Assembly (NCBI GenBank): GCA_030728245.1
Contig: JANQZX010000035.1
Coordinates: 17,732 to 81,731 of the forward strand
Direction: 5' to 3'
From: Saprospiraceae bacterium
GTDB lineage: Bacteria; Bacteroidota; Bacteroidia; Chitinophagales; Saprospiraceae
Length of the DNA stretch: 64,000 bases
The first letter of the stretch is position 1. Every line of letters starts with the position of its first letter. Below, in pieces: positions 40,569-49,016 of this stretch. The notes under the pieces are model-generated. The model did no database searches. It had not been told where the DNA came from and was given only the letters and a program-made list of their open reading frames with translations. A program made the position numbers and the translations under genes.

Positions 40569-40618
40569 GGTAAAAAATAGATTCCTTGGATAAATACCTA
40601 AAAAAAAAACGGTATAAA

Positions 40619-41602
40619 TCAATTTATTATTACAGCCGTTTTTTCAATCTCGGATCTGACTTTATCTAAAATCTCTAATTTTTCAGCTACGGACTTATAC
40701 TCCTGTTTTACACCGACTTTCGTGAGTGCCCCAACCTTTTCGGTAAACGGAATAAACCCTGCTTTTTTAATTTTATCTACTACCCTGGCAGCATTATCAG
40801 GATTACCGAATACACCAATGGCTATTTTAACGTAAGTCGGTTCTTCGGTAGATTCAGTTTTCAACGGTTCTGACTTAATGACCGGTTTATCATCCTCTTC
40901 GTTCACAGGAAAATCTACCACTTGCGCACTTGTATCCACTGGATCTACCTCGGGATTAATACTTTTTTTCTCCTCATTAGTATCGTCATTCCAAGCCTCA
41001 AACATTTCTTTAACTTTAACCAACTTTCTTTCCATAAAGGGTGTAGTAACCATAAAATAAATGCCGGCAGCCAGAGCAACAAAAATGATACTAAAAACAA
41101 CAAATTTTATCATCGGATTAGACGGTGGTACCGGTGGCATCATATTGCTACCTAGATCTTTCTGAACCTGAGTGTCCTCGGGTGAAATTTCAACAAATGG
41201 CACTTCGGGTAAACCGAAAGAATCATTTTCAAAAACTTTTAATCTGGGTACAAAGGCTATTTTATGTTCTACATTATAGTACAATCTGCCCAGGTTGGGT
41301 AATTCGACGCTATTGTGTAAATCTAAAGCGTCGTGAATATTTTTAGAAAAAAGCCTGATAGCCTCTGAAGCTATAGCATCATCCACTGAAAACCTTCTTT
41401 TTACCTCATTATGAAAAAGCGTACTATCTCCGTTTCCGCCGGGTTCAAATACAATGATAGTATCTGGTGGCAATATTTTTCCATTGATAGAATCTTCTTT
41501 AGCGGCAATGTATTTTTCAGAAAAAGTACCTAAACCAGAAACGTATAATCGATGATAGCTGGAAATTAAAGGTTGGATAATTGGATAAAGATCTAATTGC
41601 AT
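40619..41602 (-). CDS. HU-CCDC81-like N-terminal domain, single TM, C-terminal SPOR domain protein
   Basis: HU-like N-terminus (YHRLYVSGLGTF...VELPNLGRLYYN), TM at IKFVVFSIIFVALAAGIYFMV, SPOR-like YVKIAIGVFGNPDNAARVVDKIKKAGF. Confidence 0.75.
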   Translation of the reverse strand: MQLDLYPIIQPLISSYHRLYVSGLGTFSEKYIAAKEDSINGKILPPDTIIVFEPGGNGDSTLFHNEVKRRFSVDDAIASEAIRLFSKNIHDALDLHNSVELPNLGRLYYNVEHKIAFVPRLKVFENDSFGLPEVPFVEISPEDTQVQKDLGSNMMPPVPPSNPMIKFVVFSIIFVALAAGIYFMVTTPFMERKLVKVKEMFEAWNDDTNEEKKSINPEVDPVDTSAQVVDFPVNEEDDKPVIKSEPLKTESTEEPTYVKIAIGVFGNPDNAARVVDKIKKAGFIPFTEKVGALTKVGVKQEYKSVAEKLEILDKVRSEIEKTAVIIN

Positions 41603-41628
41603 AAATGGTAATTATTTTGTCATGTTTA

Positions 41629-41636
41629 CAAATATA
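41629..41636 (-). promoter_or_regulatory. Candidate -7 box TATATTTG
   Basis: CAAATATA on + strand upstream of the HU/SPOR gene. Confidence 0.45.
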
Positions 41637-41660
41637 GTGGAATAACGGTAATTCGTTTCG

Positions 41661-41668
41661 TAAGTTTG
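41661..41668 (+). promoter_or_regulatory. Candidate -7 box TAAGTTTG for hemL
   Basis: TAnnTTTG match; overlaps the longer ORF start, supporting ATG 41702. Confidence 0.5.
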
Positions 41669-41701
41669 TTTTATAATAACCCTTTTCATCAAATAATTAT
41701 T

Positions 41702-43018
41702 ATGCAGGAAGCAACCTCATTTCCACGACGAGAAAAATCAGCTGAACTATTTGCCAGAGCAAAAGCCGTATTTCCAGGCGGGGTGAGTTCCCCTGTCAGG
41801 GCTTTTAAGTCGGTAAGTGGACCTCCCCTTTTCATTAAACGGGGAGATGGATGCTATGTTTGGGACGAAGATGACAGCCGCTATATTGACTTTTGCGCCT
41901 CGTGGGGACCGTTAATTTTGGGACACAATAACGAACAAATAAGAGAAAGAATTTTTGAAGCGGTTGCTTCGGGAACTTCATTTGGCACCCCTACCCTCAA
42001 TGAGCTGGAACTCGGTGAATTGTTGGTTAAAAACAATCCTTATTTAGAAAAAGTAAGATTTGTAAGTTCTGGTACCGAAGCCGTTATGTCTGCCATCAGA
42101 CTGGCCAGAGGATTTACAGGAAGATCAAAAATTTTAAAATTTGAAGGTTGCTATCATGGACACCTGGACTCCCTTCTGGTGAAAGCAGGCTCTGGCTTGG
42201 TTACCTTTGGGGAATCAACCTCTGCGGGTATTCCACCGTCTTTCGCCGCTGAAACATTGGTTATTCCCTTAGATGACCGCGCCGCACTGGATGAAGCCCT
42301 GGATAAATATGGCCAAGAAATTGCCTGTATAATCATAGAGCCTATTCCCGCCAATAATGGACTTTTACTACAAGATTATTCTTTCCTGAAATATCTTAGA
42401 CAAAAAGCGACAGAGCATAAGGTACTTCTTCTTTTTGACGAAGTAATTTCCGGATTCAGAGTACATTTCGCTGGAGCGGCTGGTTACTATGACATTAAAC
42501 CTGACTTAGTTACCTACGGAAAAATCATTGGCGGTGGTATGCCCGTCGGCGCGTATGGCGGAAGTAATGAACTTATGGCTTTTATTTCACCCGACGGACC
42601 TGTTTATCAAGCGGGAACCCTTTCTGGAAATCCTGTCGCAATGGCCGCCGGACTTGCCGCTTGCCAACAATTATTGATGCCCAATTTTTATTGTGATCTT
42701 GATCATAAAACCAATCATTTAATAAAAAAACTGACAGACCACGCCACAGAAAACAAATACAGTGTTACCTTCCCCAAAGTAGGTTCTATATTTTGGATAG
42801 CCTTTAGTACAGAGACCATAAAAAAGGCTGATCAAATTGATCCCGCTTCCATGAAATTCTTCAAACTTTTACATGCCGCCCTCCTTGAAAAAGGAGTCTA
42901 TATGGGTCCTTCTGGCTATGAAGTAGGATTTGTCAGTTCCGCACATACCATTGAAGTATTAGATGAGGCAGCGGAGATAATCAATTGGGCCATGGATAGC
43001 GTATTTAGTGACCTTTAA
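41702..43018 (+). CDS. hemL: Glutamate-1-semialdehyde 2,1-aminomutase (start corrected from 41666)
   Basis: FPGGVSSPVRAFKSV, FVSSGTEAVMSAIRLARG, DLVTYGKIIGGGMPVGAYGG. Confidence 0.94.
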   Translation: MQEATSFPRREKSAELFARAKAVFPGGVSSPVRAFKSVSGPPLFIKRGDGCYVWDEDDSRYIDFCASWGPLILGHNNEQIRERIFEAVASGTSFGTPTLNELELGELLVKNNPYLEKVRFVSSGTEAVMSAIRLARGFTGRSKILKFEGCYHGHLDSLLVKAGSGLVTFGESTSAGIPPSFAAETLVIPLDDRAALDEALDKYGQEIACIIIEPIPANNGLLLQDYSFLKYLRQKATEHKVLLLFDEVISGFRVHFAGAAGYYDIKPDLVTYGKIIGGGMPVGAYGGSNELMAFISPDGPVYQAGTLSGNPVAMAAGLAACQQLLMPNFYCDLDHKTNHLIKKLTDHATENKYSVTFPKVGSIFWIAFSTETIKKADQIDPASMKFFKLLHAALLEKGVYMGPSGYEVGFVSSAHTIEVLDEAAEIINWAMDSVFSDL

Positions 43019-43026
43019 CTCATTTT

Positions 43027-44019
43027 ATGCTAAATAATCAGTTGCGTATCATTTCATACTTGGTTATTTTTTACATGCTACTGGCCTTTAGCTGGTGGAC
43101 GGTTCTTTTGCATACTAAAAACAGAGACGCATTTCTAGCGAAAAATGAACTTCTAAAACTAAGCTTAATTGCAAAAAATGAAATAAAAAACGAGGAAGAC
43201 TTCCTTAAAAATTCCTTTCATATTGAACTCAGAGATGCTTATAAACGCCAGGAATGGATGATTCTTGGCGAAGCCTCTGTTTTTGTGTTAAGCCTGCTCA
43301 TTGGTATCGTTTTTATAAACAGAGGTTACCATAAAGAGATTCTCGCTGCTAAACAAAGTAGTAATTTCCTGTTATCCATTACCCACGAGTTGAAATCTCC
43401 TATTGCTTCCATAAGATTAGGATTTGAAACGCTGCAACGAAAAAAATTATCGGAGGAACAGTCGCATGTTTTACTTAAAAATGGAATAAATGATACTGAT
43501 AGATTAAATAATCTGGTTTCCGATCTTCTTCTCTCCGCCAGATTAGAATCGACATATCAGCTAAATACAGAATTGTTTTCCTTAGAAATTTTAATAGATG
43601 AGTGTGTTCAACTCTTAAAACAAAAATTTCCCTATGCTATCATAAAAGTTAATTTAATACAGGAAATCCCTGAGATACTGGCTGATTATTCAGCTATTCG
43701 TTCCGTAATCATTAACTTACTTGAAAATGCTGTAAAATATAGTGACAGTGTCCCTGAAATAAATATTGAGTTGACTTCAAACAATGAGCGGTGTAATATA
43801 GAAATTTCTGATAAGGGAATCGGGATAGATCAAAGTGAGAGAAAGAAGATATTTGAAAAATTTTATCGCGTTGGAAATGAGGATCAAAGAAAAACAAAAG
43901 GAACTGGATTGGGTTTATACATTGTAGATCAAATAGTAAGGGCCCATAACGGATCCATAACCGTTTCTTCAAATCAGCCAAAGGGAACTATTTTCAATGT
44001 TTTCTTACCTTTTAATTAA
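43027..44019 (+). CDS. Sensor histidine kinase
   Basis: Two TMs; LLSITHELKSPIASIRLG H-box; NLLENAVKY; GTGLGLYIVDQI. Confidence 0.93.
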   Translation: MLNNQLRIISYLVIFYMLLAFSWWTVLLHTKNRDAFLAKNELLKLSLIAKNEIKNEEDFLKNSFHIELRDAYKRQEWMILGEASVFVLSLLIGIVFINRGYHKEILAAKQSSNFLLSITHELKSPIASIRLGFETLQRKKLSEEQSHVLLKNGINDTDRLNNLVSDLLLSARLESTYQLNTELFSLEILIDECVQLLKQKFPYAIIKVNLIQEIPEILADYSAIRSVIINLLENAVKYSDSVPEINIELTSNNERCNIEISDKGIGIDQSERKKIFEKFYRVGNEDQRKTKGTGLGLYIVDQIVRAHNGSITVSSNQPKGTIFNVFLPFN

Positions 44020-44035
44020 TAAAACCCTGATCAAA

Positions 44036-44746
44036 ATGCGCATTCTTCTGGTAGAAGACGAGGAAAATATAAGAGACCTGGTTAAGTTAAACCTTGAACT
44101 TGAAAATTTCGAGGTGATTGCTACTGGAAATGGTCGAGATGCGCTTAAATTATCCGTTGGTCAGCATTTCGACCTCATTTTATTAGATGTTATGTTACCC
44201 GAGATGGACGGCTTTCAGATATGTGAGCAAATTAGATTAAGTGATCTTCAAACACCCATTATTTTTTTAACGGCGAAAGATGGTTCAAATGATCGGATAC
44301 AAGGTTTAAAATATGGTGCGGATGATTATATTGTAAAGCCCTTCGTTTTTGAAGAGTTACTATTAAGAATCAATAATTTACTTAAAAGAAGTGCGCGGAC
44401 TCCAGAAAATACGGCCACGGTTTTTTCCTTTGGAAATAATCAGATAAATTTTATCACCTTTGAAGCCATAGGTAATGAGGGAAAGTTTCTACTAACAAAG
44501 AAGGAGGCTATGCTTTTAAAGTTACTTATAGACAGAAAAAATCAGGTGGTTTCACGACAACAAATTTTACAATCTGTATGGGGTTACGATGTTTATCCCA
44601 GCACCCGGACCATAGATAATTTCATTTTGAAATTTCGACGAAATTTTGAGGAGGACACCAGAGAACCTGTTCATTTCCATGCCATACGAGGCATTGGTTA
44701 TAAATTTAGTTATCCTTCTGGCTCTACAAATGAGATAGTTGAGTAA
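44036..44746 (+). CDS. OmpR family response regulator (start corrected from 43997)
   Basis: MRILLVEDEENIRDLVKLNLE...LILLDVMLPEMDG; winged-helix C-terminus. Confidence 0.93.
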   Translation: MRILLVEDEENIRDLVKLNLELENFEVIATGNGRDALKLSVGQHFDLILLDVMLPEMDGFQICEQIRLSDLQTPIIFLTAKDGSNDRIQGLKYGADDYIVKPFVFEELLLRINNLLKRSARTPENTATVFSFGNNQINFITFEAIGNEGKFLLTKKEAMLLKLLIDRKNQVVSRQQILQSVWGYDVYPSTRTIDNFILKFRRNFEEDTREPVHFHAIRGIGYKFSYPSGSTNEIVE

Positions 44747-46898
44747 GAAAATCACGTACTTCCAAGGTATTAACCAGGTGATATTTAGCTTCTGAATTTT
44801 CCATACCTATTTTCACTGAAAATGCTTCCGGGGGCAAAACCCTAAACATATCTTCATCTGTTTTATCATCACCGATAGCTAAAATAAAGTCCCAATCATC
44901 CATTTGCAACCAATTTAAGGTGGCTTTACCTTTAGTTACGCCGGCATGTTTGACTTCCACTACTTTATTGCCCTCCAGTACGTGTAACTCAGTATTTGCC
45001 GTAAGATATAAAAGCACGTCTCTGAATTCTCTTAAGCGCTTTTCACCTAAATCTTTGTCTATCTGTCTATAATGCCAGGCTATCGAAAATTCCTTTTCTT
45101 CTATAAATGAACCTGGTGTCCGCTCGACAATATTTTCAAGAGCCGCTCTGACATCATTTTTCCAGTCGCTTGATAAACCAGGCGTCCTTCGCCACTCCGT
45201 TGAATCTTTCAACCAAACGCCATGTTCCGCTGCAAGATCTATGCCCAAATTCCCCAACCAATCTTCTAAAGTGTGTTTATCTCTCCCACTATTTATCACC
45301 ATTCTATTGTTGGGATCTGCATTTAGCCTTAACAATAAATCTATAAGATCAGTGTCTGGAAAAACAGCCAGGGGGTCAACATGAAAGGGCATTAAGGTAC
45401 CGTCATAATCCAGGATAATTAGCCTTTTTTTACTATGCTGATAGGCGTCAAAAATTACCGTTTTAATTGATTCCTCCAATTTATTAATATGAAACTGCCG
45501 TCTATTATGAAGATGTCTGTCCAGTTCCTTTAAAAAATTAGCCGCCCAATAATCCACAGCATACTTTTTCAACCCTGCCTGCATGTTTTTAAGTCTCAGA
45601 GCTTGTTCTTGTTCAGGCATGATTAAGGCAGTCTTTATAGCTTTTACAATGTCATAAGTATCATGAGGATTTACTAAAATAGCGTCTGACAATTCTGTTG
45701 CAGCGCCCGTCATTTCACTAAGAATAAGCACTCCTTTACCTATATCATTTTTACTTGCTATATATTCTTTTGCCACCAGATTCATTCCATCTCTTAGAGG
45801 GGTAATTAAGGCTATATCAGCTACTTGATAAAGGGTTAACAGTTCATTATGTAATAAATTACGATATAAATAATGGATAGGTATCCAGCCAAAACTGCCA
45901 TAAGTACTATTTACTTCGCTGACCAAAGTATTCAGCGTCTTCTTTAAATCTCTATATTGAGTAACCTGAGAACGGGAAGGAATAACGACTAAAACGAGGG
46001 TAACGAGACCTATATATTCCGGATGAAGATCTAAAAAACGGGCAAATGCCTGAATCCTTTGGGGAATACCTTTTGTGTAATCTAAGCGATCTAATGAAAT
46101 AATTATTTTTTTTCCATTACCGAGATTACCAATATTTATAGTTTCATCAGCCAGATTAGATACAGAAGGAACCGCTGCATATTTATTATAGTCTATACCC
46201 ATTGGAAAAACATCGACATTCACCACCCTATTTGTTGTAGTTATCTTTCCTATATGATGTTCAAAACCGCAAATTCTATAAGCAGCACTCAAGAAATGAC
46301 GCATATAGCCGTAGGTATGAAAACCAACCTGATCCGCCCCGAGCATACCCAAAAGTAAATCGGAACGCCACGGAAGGGTTCTGAAAATTTCATAAGACGG
46401 AAATGGGATATGTAGGAAAAAACCAATGGACAAATCAGGAAAATTATTTCTAAGAATTCCGGGTAATAACATCAACTGATAGTCATGAATCCAAACCGTA
46501 TCATCAGGTTTTATGCAGTTCGATATAATCTGCGCAAACCTATTATTTATTTTTACATAAGCATCCCAATATTCCTCTTTATAAGAAGTATATTGAGTAA
46601 AATAATGAAAATGTGGCCAAATGGTACGATTGCAAAACCCTGAATAATAAGTATCTATATCATTTTCTGACAAAAATACAGGAATAAGACCTTTTTGCTG
46701 GAGGAGATCTGTAACCTCAGATTCTTCTGTTCTACTAAAGTGAGAACCCGGCCATCCAATCCATATTTTCTCGATTGCATCGGGAAGTGCACTTAAACCA
46801 GTAGCTAATCCGCCTGAACTGGCTGCACTGACATATATATCGCCCTGCTTCTGAATAGTTACGGGCAAACGATTGGAAACGATTACCAGCCTAGTCAT
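44724..46898 (-). CDS. Bifunctional trehalose-6-phosphate synthase/trehalose-phosphatase (OtsA-OtsB fusion)
   Basis: GT20 N-terminus (IVSNRLPV, WIHDYQLMLLPGILR, SLDRLDYTKGIPQR) plus HAD C-terminus (LIILDYDGTLMPF, GDDKTDEDMF). Confidence 0.94.
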   Translation of the reverse strand: MTRLVIVSNRLPVTIQKQGDIYVSAASSGGLATGLSALPDAIEKIWIGWPGSHFSRTEESEVTDLLQQKGLIPVFLSENDIDTYYSGFCNRTIWPHFHYFTQYTSYKEEYWDAYVKINNRFAQIISNCIKPDDTVWIHDYQLMLLPGILRNNFPDLSIGFFLHIPFPSYEIFRTLPWRSDLLLGMLGADQVGFHTYGYMRHFLSAAYRICGFEHHIGKITTTNRVVNVDVFPMGIDYNKYAAVPSVSNLADETINIGNLGNGKKIIISLDRLDYTKGIPQRIQAFARFLDLHPEYIGLVTLVLVVIPSRSQVTQYRDLKKTLNTLVSEVNSTYGSFGWIPIHYLYRNLLHNELLTLYQVADIALITPLRDGMNLVAKEYIASKNDIGKGVLILSEMTGAATELSDAILVNPHDTYDIVKAIKTALIMPEQEQALRLKNMQAGLKKYAVDYWAANFLKELDRHLHNRRQFHINKLEESIKTVIFDAYQHSKKRLIILDYDGTLMPFHVDPLAVFPDTDLIDLLLRLNADPNNRMVINSGRDKHTLEDWLGNLGIDLAAEHGVWLKDSTEWRRTPGLSSDWKNDVRAALENIVERTPGSFIEEKEFSIAWHYRQIDKDLGEKRLREFRDVLLYLTANTELHVLEGNKVVEVKHAGVTKGKATLNWLQMDDWDFILAIGDDKTDEDMFRVLPPEAFSVKIGMENSEAKYHLVNTLEVRDFLTQLSHL

Positions 46899-46920
46899 AA
46901 TTTATTTTTAACCTGCCAAA

Positions 46921-48324
46921 TTAAACCTCCTTTGGCTTCCTAACTGTCTTAAACCGCTCAACAAACTCCTTTTCAGTAACAAATTCCAGTTCAACGAAAG
47001 TACGGCCAACGAACTTCTTAACTTCTTGATAATCTCTTCCTCTTTTATCGAGAAAAGTATCTTGTAAACGATCGATGTAAGCCAGGGCAGCTTCTCTGAT
47101 CCTCATATTAAAGTGCTGATTATTAAATATCTGCTGATAAGTTGGGAATAGCTGAGTGAAAATACCGAAAAACTCCATATAATCTTGTTCCTCAATATTC
47201 TTAATTAATTTTAAAAAATATTGAGAGACCGTTAATCTAAGACACTCATTAATATCAGATAAGCCGTCGTATTTTGAGTGAAATTGTCGTATTTCCTCTT
47301 GAACAGATTCGTTGGTGTACCCAGCCTTATGAATTTTATCCACTACTGTATAATAAGCAGACAATTCATCATTCATGGTTTTATCAAGAATAGCTGATAA
47401 TCTCAAATCTGCTTCAGGAGTAAGGATACCCTGTCCATCCTGGTGTAAATCGAGCAAGATGGAAAAAGAACGTTGAGAAAATACCTCCGTGTTCTTTGTT
47501 CTTATTTTGTTGATGGTTTTATGCAGATTAATTCTATCTATTTCCGGCATGTCAAAAAACAGACCAAAAATCAACATAATTTCCTGATGTTCTGCCGTTC
47601 CCCAAAAATCTTCGTTTATTACAAACTCAGAAAGTGGCGTAATCAAACTTTCGTTAGCTGATGGTTTATCAACTCTGGATAACAAAAATCTTTTCAGTTG
47701 GGGAAAAAATACAACTAATTCACCTGTAGTGGAGGGAAATTCCGCAGAAAGGAAAACATCGTTTTGAAATTGTTTTAAAAACCTTGAATAAGCTAATTTT
47801 CTTTCAGCTAAATGAACAAATTTTTCATTTTTCTGGTTTTGAAAAAACTGCTTAACTCTTTTATTTTCAATAGATTCAAGTACATTGGTAATCCATATAT
47901 CACTGCATAAAGCAAATCCTACCTGGACTGACATACCTATTCTTTTTCTTAACAACTCAAAATTAGGTGAGCTGGAAATAGCCAGAATTAAATCTTTGAA
48001 ATGTTCTTGTGGTCTGATATATTTAAAATCATTATTAACATTACCACGTAAAACGACATACCCAAGTAACTTAGGTAAGAATAGACCTTCGAACACAGGA
48101 TCCATCAAAACTTGTTCCAATGCAATTAACTGCAATGGTGAATTTTGAGCTACAACTTGATATATTTCAGCAATAGAAGGCTCGAAATTACTTTTTAGTT
48201 CGTTATAATCGACCTCTTCTTCTGAATTAAGATAAGCAGCGAGTGCGGGAGAATCTTGAATTCCCACGGCAAGCTCTTCAAGTTGTGTAAGGTATTCCGC
48301 GTTTAATTCGTACATGGTCATCAT
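46921..48324 (-). CDS. Conserved hypothetical protein (mostly helical)
   Basis: 467-aa ORF, no signal peptide or recognised motif. Confidence 0.65.
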   Translation of the reverse strand: MMTMYELNAEYLTQLEELAVGIQDSPALAAYLNSEEEVDYNELKSNFEPSIAEIYQVVAQNSPLQLIALEQVLMDPVFEGLFLPKLLGYVVLRGNVNNDFKYIRPQEHFKDLILAISSSPNFELLRKRIGMSVQVGFALCSDIWITNVLESIENKRVKQFFQNQKNEKFVHLAERKLAYSRFLKQFQNDVFLSAEFPSTTGELVVFFPQLKRFLLSRVDKPSANESLITPLSEFVINEDFWGTAEHQEIMLIFGLFFDMPEIDRINLHKTINKIRTKNTEVFSQRSFSILLDLHQDGQGILTPEADLRLSAILDKTMNDELSAYYTVVDKIHKAGYTNESVQEEIRQFHSKYDGLSDINECLRLTVSQYFLKLIKNIEEQDYMEFFGIFTQLFPTYQQIFNNQHFNMRIREAALAYIDRLQDTFLDKRGRDYQEVKKFVGRTFVELEFVTEKEFVERFKTVRKPKEV

Positions 48325-48334
48325 TTTAAATGGA

Positions 48335-48368
48335 AACCTGATAATGCATTTTTCAGCATTACCAGGTT
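48335..48368 (-). other. 13-bp intercistronic hairpin between rpsP and the hypothetical gene
   Basis: - strand AACCTGGTAATGC-tgaaaaat-GCATTATCAGGTT; one G-U pair on the minus-strand RNA. Confidence 0.75.
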
Positions 48369-48398
48369 AAAAGATATTAAATTTCCTCAGGGAGAATT

Positions 48399-48887
48399 TT
48401 ATTCAGCTGCAGGCGTTTCCTCGTTGGTTTCTTCTGCAGGAGTTTCCTCCACTACGACTTTTTTAGAAACTTTTGGTGCAGCAACTCCTGACACCATTGC
48501 ATGGAAGTCACTAATTTCTTTCTTGGTCTGACTTACTCTGTCTGCAATTTTTGCTTCTTTCTGTTCAACCCAAGAAGTGTGCTTTTCATCTGCCTGTTCT
48601 AAAGTAAGAGCACCTTTTTTAACACCTCTCATAAGGTGTTTCTTGTAAAGAACTCCTTTGAATCTTAAGATAGCATTAACAGTATCAGTAGGTTGTGCGC
48701 CATTATTTAACCATTCGAAAGCTTTATCGCGGTCAATATCAATGGTTGCAGGTTTTGTCATTGGATTGTAACTTCCAATTCTTTCGATGAAACGTCCATC
48801 ACGGGGAGCACGTGCATCTGCAATAACGATGTGGTAAAAAGGAGATTTTTTTCTCCCCATACGCTGAAGTCTGATTTTTACGGCCAC
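48399..48887 (-). CDS. rpsP: 30S ribosomal protein S16 with acidic/Ala C-terminal extension
   Basis: [40 protein letters not shown]. Confidence 0.96.
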   Translation of the reverse strand: MAVKIRLQRMGRKKSPFYHIVIADARAPRDGRFIERIGSYNPMTKPATIDIDRDKAFEWLNNGAQPTDTVNAILRFKGVLYKKHLMRGVKKGALTLEQADEKHTSWVEQKEAKIADRVSQTKKEISDFHAMVSGVAAPKVSKKVVVEETPAEETNEETPAAE

Positions 48888-48920
48888 TTGTCAAAATTTA
48901 TGTGGTGAATGCCAGCCAAC

Positions 48921-48946
48921 CCTACGTCCCTAAGGAACCAGGTAGG
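48921..48946 (-). ncRNA. Structured 5' leader hairpin upstream of rpsP
   Basis: - strand CCTAC-CTG-GTTCC-TTA-GGGAC-GTAGG: two 5-bp helices separated by a one-sided bulge. Confidence 0.55.
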
Positions 48947-48957
48947 TTTTAACAGCA

Positions 48958-48965
48958 CAAAAGTA
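48958..48965 (-). promoter_or_regulatory. Candidate -7 box TACTTTTG for rpsP
   Basis: CAAAAGTA on + strand about 70 bp upstream of the rpsP start. Confidence 0.5.
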
Positions 48966-49016
48966 ATCTTTTTTACTGGATTTCCTACTTCTTAATCAAA
49001 ATAAAAAAATCTGTCC

